NCBI GenBank assembly: GCA_030674185.1
Contig: CM060308.1
Location: 36,243,589 to 36,307,588 of the forward strand
DNA length: 64,000 bases
Direction: 5' to 3'
Source of the DNA: Monoplex corrugatus
Lineage: Eukaryota > Mollusca > Gastropoda > Littorinimorpha > Ranellidae
In this document: one piece after another, positions 10,815-64,000 of the stretch
Layout: each line of letters starts with the position of its first letter
Position numbering within the stretch: the first letter of the stretch is position 1
Position numbers and translations under genes: made by a program
The notes under the pieces: generated by a model
What the model saw: only the letters and a program-made list of their open reading frames with translations
What the model was told of the DNA's origin: nothing
Database searches by the model: none

Positions 10815-10820
10815 AATAAA
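10815..10820 (+). terminator. SRP14: likely SRP14 poly(A) signal
   Basis: AATAAA about 1.0 kb after the stop codon and the first canonical hexamer seen downstream of it. The 9809-10814 stretch would then be 3' UTR, with a G run near 9956 and GA-rich tract to 10055. Confidence 0.5.
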
Positions 10821-11149
10821 ATGGAGATGAATGAGCATTTGATTTTGAGTCTTGCATATCAATAACCCTGTCTGTGTGAGTATGTGTAAGAGAGAGAGCT
10901 TAGTTATGTATGTGAGATAGGAAAAAGAGAGAGATTTACAGACCATGTAAACAATAACATATTTTGGACCTTTAAAAAAGTTTAGAAATGAATATCATAA
11001 TGGATTTTTTCATGTGAAATTCAGGCTGTGTCAACCATGATGCAGCATCACCCATCCCTTGCCCTCCATCTTTCCCTTTTATTTCGCTGGTTTTTAGTTT
11101 TGTGATTTGCTTTGATTTTTGTCCTGTGAATTTCAATTACTGATTATTT
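10821..11149. other. intergenic, nothing recognised
   Basis: Between the SRP14 poly(A) signal and the 3' tail of the first LINE. AT-rich, no open frame with recognisable content. Confidence 0.5.
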
Positions 11150-11546
11150 TTATAATAATAATAATTAATAATAATTACATTTATATAGCGCAAAATCTGG
11201 ATAAAATCAAATCTAAGCGCTGAAACACACACGCACGCACGCACACGCACGCACGCACGCACACCACACGCACCCACGCACACACACACACACACACGGT
11301 TATAAATGGGGAGAAAGAATAAAAACAATGGAAAATTATAGAGAGCATATTATATACAATTATATATTGCAATGTGATTCCCCTCCGAGTGGAGACAGGC
11401 TGCAGAGGGGATTGAGTGAGGTCAGGATTTTATGCAGAGGAGAAAAGGTGAGTTTTGAGAGCGGACTTGAAGGAGACAAAAGTAGGTTGCTGACGGACTG
11501 AGAGAGGAAGTTTGTTCCAGAAGAGCGGACCAGAAACAGAGAAGGC

Positions 11547-13154
11547 TCATGGACCATAGGTATTGAGCTTAGTGCGTGGAAAGCGAAAAGTCAGAGGATC
11601 GGAGGCAGAGCGGAGGGTACGTGAGGGAACATAGATCTCAAGTAGGCTTGACAGGTAATCGGGGGCTGCGTTATTGAGGCTTTTGTAGCACATGGTGTCT
11701 AGTTTGTACTGTATGCGCTTTGATACAGGGAGCCAGTGAAGTTGTGCCAGGAGAGGAGATATGTGGTCAGCTTTTTTCTTTTTGAGTACAAGGCATCCAG
11801 CATTGTTTTGAATGCGCTGTAGGATGTGAGTGGTGGAGGCAGGAAGACCGGACAGGAGTGAATTGCAATAGTCAATGCGAGACATTATGAAGGAGAGAAC
11901 GAGTTTTGCAGTTGTTTCCACAGAGAGATACTTCCTGATCAGGCTTATACGATGGAGGTGATAGTAGCAAGATCTGGCAGTTTGAGAAACAAAGTTGTTC
12001 ATGGAGAGGGTAGAGTCAATGCAGACACCAAGGTTTTTAGCTGAATCAGAAATTGGAACTGATGTGTTACATAATGGGAGAGAAAGAGGAGGCAGCTGAG
12101 AAAGTTTCTGACGGGTGCCAATGAGGATAGCTTCTGTCTTGTCATCATTTAGCTGAAGTTTGTTGTATGTCATCCAATTTTTGATGTCCGAGTAACACTC
12201 AGTGGTGCGAGTCAGGAGGCGCTGTATATTGTCAGGTGAGTCACTGTCTTGAAGTTGGGTGTCATCAGCATAGAAGTGGTGTTTTATAGAATGGGAGTTG
12301 ATGATGGTGGACAGGGGGGAGGTGTAAAGAGTGAAAAGAACAGGGCCAAGGACAGATCCTTGTGGAACACCACAGGTTAGGTATGCAGGTTGAGAGTAAG
12401 TGCCATTGATGAGAACAGTTTGTTTTCTGTTTGATAGATAAGAAGTGAACCAGGAGAGAGCAATGTCAGAGATGCCAAAAGTATGATGAAGTCTAGAAAG
12501 AATACCATGACCAATGGTATCAAAGGCTGCAGACAGATCAAGGAGTGTGAGGAGACAGACTTTGCCAGTATCAGTTGAAAGGAGAAGATTGTTGAGAATG
12601 TGTAGCAAGGCAGTTTCAGTGCTATGGCACTGGCGGTAGGCTGACTGGAAAGGATTGAGGAGATTGTTGGCAGACAGGTGAGAGTTCAGTTGGTTGAGGA
12701 CAACTTTTTCAAGGAGTTTTGACAAGAAAGAGAGATTAGAGATAGGCCGGTAATTTTTCAGTTCATTTGGGTCTAAATTGTATTTCTTGAGGAGAGGGTG
12801 AACAATAGCAGACTTGAAAGAATCTGGGACAGTTCCAGTTTGGAGAGAAGTGTTGATGATGTCAGTGATGAATGGGAGGAGAGTAGGGAGACAGTCAGAG
12901 TAGAGAGAACCTGGAAGAGGATCCAGTTCGCAGGTTTTGAACGACATGGATCTGATTGTGTTGAGAATTTCTTCTTGTGAGACTGGGGTAAGAGTAGTAA
13001 GAGGTGTGCCAGAGAAGGAAGGGTCAGGTGGGCATGGTTGACAGGGTGTCCTGCCGAACCTGTCACGAAGAGTTTGTATTTTGGTGGTGAAATACTTGGA
13101 GAATATAGATGGGAGTTCTTCATTTGTGTGTTTTGTTGGGAGAGGTAAATCTTT
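11547..13154 (-). pseudogene. LINE family 1 copy 1, reverse transcriptase part of ORF
   Basis: Same frame as the endonuclease part, from 13154 on. It has the RT blocks and FYADD box, then GLPASTTHILQRIQNNAG and HWLPVSKRIQYKLD. It ends at a second CGA-to-TGA change after NTYGP; the other copy reads on through RAFSVSGPLSWNKLPLSV. Confidence 0.82.
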
Positions 13155-14250
13155 TCATGTGCCAAGGAGACGATTCATGGTTGTAAAGAGTTCTTTTGAA
13201 GAAGAGGCATTCAGGATTTTGGTTTGGAAATAGTTTGTTTTTGCAGATGCAATGAGTGTGGATACTTTTGTTTTAGAGGCTTGGAAAAGTTGCCTATGTA
13301 CAGTGAGTTTGGATTTGCGCCAACGGCGCTCTGCTCTACGGTGGGCACGTCTTGCACAGGCAATCTCATGAGTGAGCCAGAGGGTAGGGGGGCGGTCAGG
13401 TAAAAGACGGGTTGTGGCTGGAGCATGAGTGTCCAGAAGATGGTGGAGAGTAGTGTAGAATTCATCGGCAAGGTTATGCGACTTTTCAGAAAGGAGACAG
13501 AAGGCATCAGATGAAAATGAGGAGAGGTTGATAGATTTGAGATTGCGTCGAGTCACTGTGCGCATGGTACGGGAAGGAGGAGGAATGTCAAGAGAACAGA
13601 GAATTGCAGAGTGGTCAGATGGAAGGGCTGAAGTTAGACGGGTAGAAAGAACTAAGCAGTTATCAGTAGCTGAATTGTGGTGATCACGAGAAATGATCCA
13701 GTCAAGAATGTGACCTTTTTGAGGGGTTGGTTCAGAAATGTGTTGAGTCATATTGTGATTGGACAGACAGTTGATGATATGTCTTGTGTCATAACGGTGA
13801 GTGTTGTCATAGTGGACATTGATGTCACCTAGATTGATGAGATTTCCAGGTAAGAGACAGTAGTAATCAAGAAGTTGATCAAAGTCAGAGAGAAACATGG
13901 ATGTGGTGAGCTTGTTGGCAGAGCTAGGTGGAGGTCGATAGACACAGGAGAAGGTGATGGGGTGAGGGGTGGATTGGAAGGATACTTCAACGTGCTCGAA
14001 AGAAGGATGGGAGAAAGGCAGAGACTGCGAGAAAGACAGGCGGGAATGGAGTGAGTCGTTGTAGAGGATGGCGATACCACCACCTCGGGATGAGCGATGG
14101 AAAGAAGCAAGCCTGTAACCACTCGGAGTGAGATTCACATGTATAGGTTCATGACCAAGGGGGTTAAGCCATGTTTCGGTGATAAAAGCAATGTCAATAT
14201 GCTCATCTTTGATAAAGTCAGCAATGACATCAGCTTTGCCATCAGTGCAT
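13155..14250 (-). pseudogene. LINE family 1 copy 1, endonuclease part of ORF
   Basis: Open from about 14250 to a TGA at 13155-13157. It contains TETWLNPLGHEP, RGGGIAILYND, VYRPPPSS, GDINVHYDN and LPSDHSAIL. The TGA aligns with CGA in copy 2 and falls in LLGT[R]KDL, so it is a nonsense change rather than the natural end. Confidence 0.8.
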
Positions 14251-14255
14251 GTTGA

Positions 14256-14747
14256 CTAAGCCTCAGTTTATCATCTCAACCAAAACATCTGGACTAAGAC
14301 CATCACTCAAATTCTCACAGAACAAACAGGTTTGGGAATTGTCCAATTTTCTGACTTTTACCAATCAGTTTTCTGCAAAAAATTTTTTTTTTCGATAAAA
14401 GATATTGCAACTACTGAAACTGATTTAAACAGCTTCGCTGACCTTAATTAGTACGAGTTGCTACTTCTCAGAGCCTGATTTCGAGGTCACTTTAGTTAGG
14501 CCTATGTGTAAGCAGCCTCAGCTTGTTTCCTTTTGCACCAGTCAGCAAAGCAAACATAATGGTGTCGATGGTTAACAGAGGAGATAAATTTAATGAAGAC
14601 AGTGCAGCAAATCAGTAGGCCTACTGGTTGGACTGGATATCTCGGCAGGTGGGGGCAGAAGGGGTTGGAGAACAGATTAGAAAAATTATGCTGCTGAGCA
14701 CCCAAGATGCTTGCTGCGTCAGACTGACATTAATTTCATAACAAATG
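14256..14747. other. no gene recognised
   Basis: Sequence between the truncated 5' end of the LINE and a tandem array. No recognisable coding or repeat signature seen. Confidence 0.4.
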
Positions 14748-14854
14748 TAAACTTTGCCACCCCATTTTCACCTGTCAACTTTGCCACCCCATTTTCACTT
14801 GTCAACTGTGCCACCCCATTTTCACCTGTCAACTTTGCCACCCCATTTTCATTT
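14748..14854 (+). repeat. 27-bp tandem repeat, about 4 units
   Basis: Four consecutive units each containing TTTGCCACCCCATTTTCA (one with CTGTGCC), period 27. It abuts the start of the next LINE fragment. The GEN-GVAKLT repeats read on the minus strand are a by-product of this array. Confidence 0.9.
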
Positions 14855-14899
14855 CGCGTAGCTATCCCATGATATGGCTGTTCCATGCAATTCCCGTCA

Positions 14900-16117
<1,218 letters not shown>

Positions 16118-16289
16118 ACAAAGCTCTTAAAAGGTGAGGAGTAGGGGTAGGGCTGGTGTTGTGACCAATCACTGTACGTAGCATTGAAGGAGGTAGGCAG
16201 AACAGCCTGAGAATTACAGTGTAATAGAAAACCAAAAACGATTGTAATGAAAAAATAATAGGCCTACAATACAAAATATAAAAAAAAAT

Positions 16290-16690
16290 ACATGACACTT
16301 TGTCCCTTGGTATCAGAGTCTGGTAGGCCTACAGTGTTCATTTCATAAGTTTTCATCTTCATGAATAAGGTCCAGACTGAATGTATTGGTGGCACTTCCT
16401 TGGCCTGTGAGAGGAGGTGGTCCACGATCATTTTTGCTATGGAACACCAGTGGGTTTTTTTTTTTAACTGTCTGAACCAGTCACAAAGTGGACTTTCCTG
16501 CAAATGACATATTTCTCAAGTAGATCATGCATGCTATTAAATTTGACTGTTCACCGTAAGCCATCATGTAATCTGCCTCTTCCATTTGGGAAGGAAGTTT
16601 TGTTGACGTCCTGGAGACTGGCTTTTCATCCCAGTAGAAGTTTCTGACCCAAGGGCTGTTGTTTTTAAGTGCTTCATTACAGAGACACAT
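16290..16690 (-). pseudogene. unrecognised coding-like block in two frames
   Basis: On the minus strand, one frame reads MCLCNEALKNNSPWVRNFYW..EEADYMMAYGEQSNLIA to 16481, then a shifted frame continues ESPLCDWFRQLKKKTHWCSI..AKEVPPIHSVWTLFMKM. Composition looks protein-like (many W, charged residues) across a frameshift near 16500. I do not recognise the family. It may be a decayed gene or transposon fragment. Confidence 0.3.
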
Positions 16691-17890
16691 GTGGTCTTAC
16701 AACAGGAAATGCAGGGTGACAGTCTATCAATGATGGGTCAAGCCGGATGACTGGATCAGAAAACTTGTAAAACAGAACAAGCTTAATTGCCATATGCGGA
16801 CAGATTCAAACCATTACTGTGTATGTGCCATTGACAGATGAAGTTTTATTTTCACTTGCCAAATTCTTTTCTACTCGCCATGGCATGTAAAATGCTCGTC
16901 ACTTTCAGGACTGTGATTTCCAAATGCAGGACAATGGGGTGACAAAGATTACTTTAGCCAATTACGCCAAATGTAAAGCTGTTGTAGCCTATTGATGGTA
17001 TTGTTCATTAAGATTTTGTCTTGTGATTGTTATTGTTACTTTTCATGAATCATGATTCTGATTGCCACAGATATGTGTTTTTAGGCTGTCAAAAGATTGC
17101 AGAGATCTTGACCTAGCTTTTCAAAATTTGTGGGGGAACATGCACCTGGACCACCTAGATTTTCAGACCTTTTCATCTTGACCAATTCCCATGCCTGAAC
17201 AAAGCAGAGAAAAAAACAATCACAGTGTGAGATTGTATCTGACACTTTTGAGGTTGCCATTTACTTTTCGTTTTCCTTTAGGAACTGCATTTCAGGGGTT
17301 TGTTTTGTTTGTTGTCATTGCTGTTGAGCCTTAGATGTTCTGTTAAGCCCTATATGTTCATTTGTATGTTTCAATGAACTGGACATGGCAGATCTGTTAT
17401 ACTCTTTATCATTGTTTAAAACACTTTCTGGAGATGGGATTCTATTGTGTAATTGTGTAGAGTGTCTGTGTGGTCATTTCATTTGAGCAGACTTGACATG
17501 CTTCATAGGTTTTCATTCATCCATCCTTTTGAATGGATTGTACTTTGTTTTTCTTTTGAAAAGGGGGGGGGGGTTCTTGGCGGTTTTCGTGGTGTAGATG
17601 GGAGCATTCACTGTCAGGTTGCTGGTTCAGAGACCTCTTTCTGTATTGATAGCATAGATCTTTAATAATTGTACAGGGGATGGATGAATGGTTCTGTGTG
17701 GAAGGGAGTTGAATCTGTGTGCTGCATGGAGACTGGAGACCTCGCATGCATACTGGTGATATATGTGTTGGCTCTGGTTCTAAGTGCCACAATTTTAAGC
17801 TAACCTGAGTGTTTATGGTGGCTTTTTTGGGGCTTCAAGGGACATTACAGATGGAGAGGTATATTTTGCTACAATATAGCACCTTATAAG
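16691..17890. other. intergenic, nothing recognised
   Basis: No repeat signature or coding homology seen, apart from a G run at about 17564-17572. Confidence 0.4.
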
Positions 17891-17904
17891 CCTGAATTTG
17901 TTTC

Positions 17905-18025
17905 AGTGACAGATTGGTATGAACCCATAAGTTTGGCAGAACTTCTGGACCTTGCCAGCAAGTTGACTTATGCTAAATCCCGAAATCACCTTGGATTCTT
18001 TTGCATCATAGGGCAATTGCAGTGC
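17905..18025 (+). pseudogene. possible orphan exon resembling xanthine dehydrogenase
   Basis: After GTTTCAG the plus strand reads TDWYEPISLAELLDLASKL followed by TYAKSR. This resembles the start of the FAD-binding domain of xanthine dehydrogenase/aldehyde oxidase (W-Y-x-P-x-x-L-x-E-L-L-x-L, then AK). No further exons of such a gene are visible nearby and the GNTEIG motif expected next is absent. Chance similarity is possible. Confidence 0.25.
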
Positions 18026-18214
18026 CTGTGCATATTGAACTATTTTTTCTTAAAATTCTTTTTGTTTTGCTTTTTGTACATATGCAATTTATTCTAAGCA
18101 CAGGGATGCTGTCTTGAGAAAACATAAACTGAAATATTTTTGTTTTTGTGTTGATCACCACTGCTTCATAATTATGCACTGATTTTGCATGAAGGTCAAT
18201 GGCAGAGATTATGA

Positions 18215-18220
18215 TTTATT
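18215..18220 (-). terminator. likely poly(A) signal of the M8 peptidase gene
   Basis: AATAAA on the minus strand, about 225 bp downstream of the stop codon at 18444. Confidence 0.5.
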
Positions 18221-18443
18221 GCATAAATAAAAAGAACTTGGCAATCATTCAAATTACTGGAGGAACATATCAGTCATTTAAACAACTGAGTCATTCAAAC
18301 TTCATTTAATTCAAAGCATAGTAGGTAGTGAGTACAAAGAAGAAAACGCACATACATGACAAAGCCACTTTGTACATGAAGCACTAACGTGATTTCACCA
18401 GCACCACTGCTAGCCATGTGTGTTGTGCCATAAGGGGTTGTTG

Positions 18444-53125
<34,682 letters not shown>

Positions 53126-53780
53126 TCTTGTCTTGTTTTTTTCGGTCACTGCCCAAACTAAATATCAAAGATCACTTTCAATTAAGTGTCATCTGAATAA
53201 CAGAACCTGCAACAGAAAAACAACAATAAAAGTATAAATTATTTAATGATAATCATTTCAGCCTTTTATGGTTCTAATAAGTAATATATACAGACATACA
53301 TAAATGTCGATACAAATCTAGCCATCTATCTATCTATCTAACTAGTATATATAATATATAAAATCAACCACTTAGAAATTCCTTCTTTTTCTTCTCCTTT
53401 AACTCCACCAGATTCCTCCAGCTCTGTCTGTTGTATGCCAAAACCTGGGTCTATGCAAATGGTTTCTCTGACCATTCAGTAATGTTGTCTGCCCATTATC
53501 TTTTCTGCTCTCTGTCTCCCTCTCTCAACAGTTCCTGGAAGATTAGTGTAGCAAAGCCATAATAATAATAACAATAATAATAATAACAACAATATTAACT
53601 AATAATAATAAATGAACAAATAAATAAAAATAATAACAATAATGATGATGATGATGATAGTAATAATAACATTAATAATAATAAAATAACAATCCAGTAG
53701 TATTTACATTTTACTATTAGTAATAGTAAAATTGAGTTTCTGGTACACAACTATCAAATTCATTGACATAAAAATGCAAG

Positions 53781-53823
<43 letters not shown>

Positions 53824-54161
53824 GTTGTGTTTTTTTTTTTGGGGGGGGGGTTTACATGCACAAGTTTGTGTCAGTATTTGTGCATATATTACTTCATGAT
53901 AAATTTTATGTGTATGCATGGCATATCGTCGCTGATAATAGGTTGGTTACTGTTAGTATTACCTTCGCTTTGCCCCTTATTATCATGGTCACGATGGTAC
54001 TGATCGTCTATTACTGTAATTACACTAATTTACAGCCTTAACTGTGATCGTATGAAACTTGATTAGGCGTGACTGTCGCTGTGGGAGTGGGAGAGGTGGG
54101 GCAAAACCGAAAACAAAGTCAATTGGGCACAACTTTTAATGTTTATTTCGGAGTTCAAAGA
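53126..54161. other. region upstream of the M8 peptidase
   Basis: Holds the presumed peptidase promoter, an AAT-rich tract (53563-53690) and a short GT tract (53781-53823) followed by T and G runs. No promoter element can be named with confidence. Confidence 0.5.
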
Positions 54162-54366
54162 TTAACCCTTTCACTCCCGCACCCTATCCGCCAACTGCAA
54201 AAAACTAACCCTTGGAGTTGGACTCCCTCACCCTATTCACCAGCTCTCTGCAGGAAGCTGGTGGAAAAGGTGAGGGAGTCCGAGGGTTATGTTTTTGCTT
54301 TGCCACCATTTTTAGCAAAGCAAGATGGTGGTACTGGTAGACAGGGTGCGGGAGTCAGAGGGTTAA
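54162..54366 (+). mobile_element. composite palindromic TTAA MITE, copy 3
   Basis: TTAACCCTTTCACTCCCGCA at the left and GGGTGCGGGAGTCAGAGGGT then TAA at the right. Inside is a second, nested inverted repeat: TAACCC..GGACTCCCTCACCC and GGTGAGGGAGTCC..GGGTTA (about 54206-54289), with CACCAGC..GCTGGTG at its centre. Clearest of the three copies; opposite orientation to the other two. Confidence 0.85.
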
Positions 54367-54562
54367 AGAAGAGTTTTAAACTGTAGCCGTCATGATGATG
54401 AAAGCAACACCCCGAACACGTTGATGGTAACTTGTTTCAAAGCAACACCGGTACACGTCGACGGTAGCCTATCTTGTTTCGTAATCAAACATTAAGACGG
54501 ATAGATCTGGTGAGAAAGAGATTAGAGAGCTCTCAACTGACTCAAGAAGAGCTGGACAGCAG

Positions 54563-54725
54563 GGGGGGGGGGGGGGGGGATCTGCGTAGTTAAAACAGTT
54601 TACAAACAACCGCCGAACCGGGTTAAGGTCTGTTTCAACTAGTTCAAGAGACAGAGAGACACAGACTGACAGAGAGAGAGAGAGAGAAGAGGACTCAGAG
54701 AGAGAGACTCAGAGAGAGAGTGGAG
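54563..54725 (+). repeat. poly(G) and (GA)n tracts
   Basis: About 17 G (54562-54579) and, after 85 bp, GA-rich sequence 54665-54722. Upstream of THUMPD2 exon 1. Confidence 0.85.
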
Positions 54726-55049
54726 GGGGAGATGGATGGAAGAGGGGAGGGGTGGCATTGTTTCCAACAATCGGATGTACAAAACTGTATCTAAATTCGT
54801 AAAGGAAAGCAAAAAACATAAGCGTTACCTGTCGAACGTAAACATCTTGGAAGATCGGCGCGTCAGAACGTTCAACATGCACGCTGCTGGCGCATCAGAT
54901 CGACTTTTGATTCAGACTCCAGCGAAGGAAGGGAAAGAACTACGCTGACGACTATTCGATTTTACCTGGAAGTAGTTTACCTTGAATCTCAAATCGTCCA
55001 AGTGCTTTCCCTTCCAGCAAAAGGCAGCCACACAAGAAGGGAAAGTAGC

Positions 55050-63408
<8,359 letters not shown>

Positions 63409-63442
63409 GTATGGAATTTAATGGAATTAATCTGTTATAGTG

Positions 63443-63443
<1 letters not shown>

Positions 63444-63500
<57 letters not shown>

Positions 63501-63525
63501 CGTGCGCGTGTGTGCACACGCACGT
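63444..63525 (+). repeat. (GT)n microsatellite
   Basis: About 80 bp of GT then GCGT/ACGC, 36 bp after THUMPD2 exon 4. Confidence 0.93.
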
Positions 63526-64000
63526 GTACGTGTTTGTTGTCCTTTTTCTATCTTGCCTTCAATCTATTTGCTTAAATTAGCAGTTCCACTTTGTTTAAAA
63601 TCAAAATAGATTATTAAAGCACTAGAATCAAGTTTATGTGTTTGTGTGCATATCTATGCATATTTTTGTTTTTCTCAGAACTGTGGAGATACCATTGATT
63701 CTTACCAAAATTAAGATTATGAATTCTGCAAAAAGAGTGGGAGTTTGAAAAAGATGCATGTGGTTTAGTCTGGAGGTCCAAGCAGTGAGGAATGCTTATA
63801 TATGTAAAGATTTTGAGTTTTACGTTATCTTTTATTTCTGATTTGTGAACTGAAGCAGTTTCAAAAATTGTAAGTATGTTATCATAAATCGTTCTTGTTA
63901 AGCACTCTCCACACTCATTTGGACTCTTAATCTTCTTATCTGAACATGGAGAACTCAAGCCATTAGGCAAACTGATCACATTCCAGTCTTTGTCTATAGT
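63526..64000. other. THUMPD2 intron 4, nothing recognised
   Basis: No further exon could be identified before the window ends. Confidence 0.4.

Larger units (their letters stand above)
11150..14255 (-). mobile_element. CR1/L2-like LINE, family 1, copy 1 (5'-truncated, dead)
   Basis: Non-LTR retrotransposon on the minus strand, near-identical to the plus-strand copy at 31259-34340. It codes for an apurinic-type endonuclease (FITETWL, GDINVHYD, SDHSAIL) then reverse transcriptase (YRPISNLSFLSKLLEK, DLSAAFDTI, GVPQGSVLGP, FYADDTQL). Two in-frame TGA codons, at 13157-13155 and 11549-11547, each replace CGA present in the other copy. The 3' UTR has a CA/GT tract (11224-11298), a GCGCT..AGCGC hairpin and an (ATT)n tail at about 11150-11172. 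The 5' limit is uncertain by some tens of bases. Class is inferred from motif style, not a search. Confidence 0.88.

Noticed and set aside
55002..55049. Upstream start for THUMPD2 at 55002
   Set aside because: The codon is GTG and the added residues (LSLPAKGSHTRR) have no counterpart in the family; ATG at 55050 or 55074 is more likely.

Overview
Animal nuclear DNA, most likely from a gastropod or other mollusc. This is inferred from long (GT)n/(CA)n tracts, split genes with GT-AG introns, tRNA-derived SINEs, CR1/L2-like LINEs and a gp63-type M8 peptidase gene; species cannot be fixed from sequence alone. There is no prokaryotic or viral gene organisation.

Four cellular genes can be assembled exon by exon with matching splice phases. 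(1) SAE1, SUMO-activating enzyme subunit 1, minus strand, 5' half only (exons between 5513 and 638, running off the left edge). Its second exon carries an apparent one-base frameshift. (2) SRP14, the Alu-domain protein of the signal recognition particle, plus strand, complete, 5 exons (5703-9808), head-to-head with SAE1 across a 189-bp promoter. (3) A secreted leishmanolysin-like zinc peptidase (family M8), minus strand, complete, 16 exons from 53125 to 18444 encoding 579 residues. It has a signal peptide, the RCIHD cysteine switch, HEILH and the distal zinc histidine. (4) THUMPD2-like snRNA methyltransferase, plus strand, first 4 exons from 55050 to 63408, running off the right edge.

The rest is repeats. 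LINEs: one CR1/L2-like family is present twice in opposite orientation (11150-14255 minus; 31259-34340 plus). A 5'-truncated second family lies at 14900-16117, and a near full-length third family (about 57.5-61.1 kb) sits in THUMPD2 intron 2. There are also two RTE-like 3' fragments with target-site duplications and several relics. The introns of the peptidase gene and the DNA beside it hold an unusual set of TTAA-bounded, piggyBac-type non-autonomous elements: an internally deleted 1.8-kb transposase copy (50498-52318), two 776-bp copies of one element (24454, 44440), a 329-bp MITE (35106), and three copies of a composite palindromic MITE (25909, 46246, 54162). Minisatellites (47-bp, 27-bp and a composite CA/TTATAAGC array) and very long dinucleotide tracts fill much of the remaining introns.

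The four genes do not form a pathway. SAE1/SRP14 is a housekeeping divergent pair; the peptidase and THUMPD2 are also divergent, but 1.9 kb apart. The best leads are the TTAA-element cluster, the SAE1 exon-2 frameshift, and the shared 3'-UTR design (GT tract, terminal hairpin, ATT tail) of the three LINE families.
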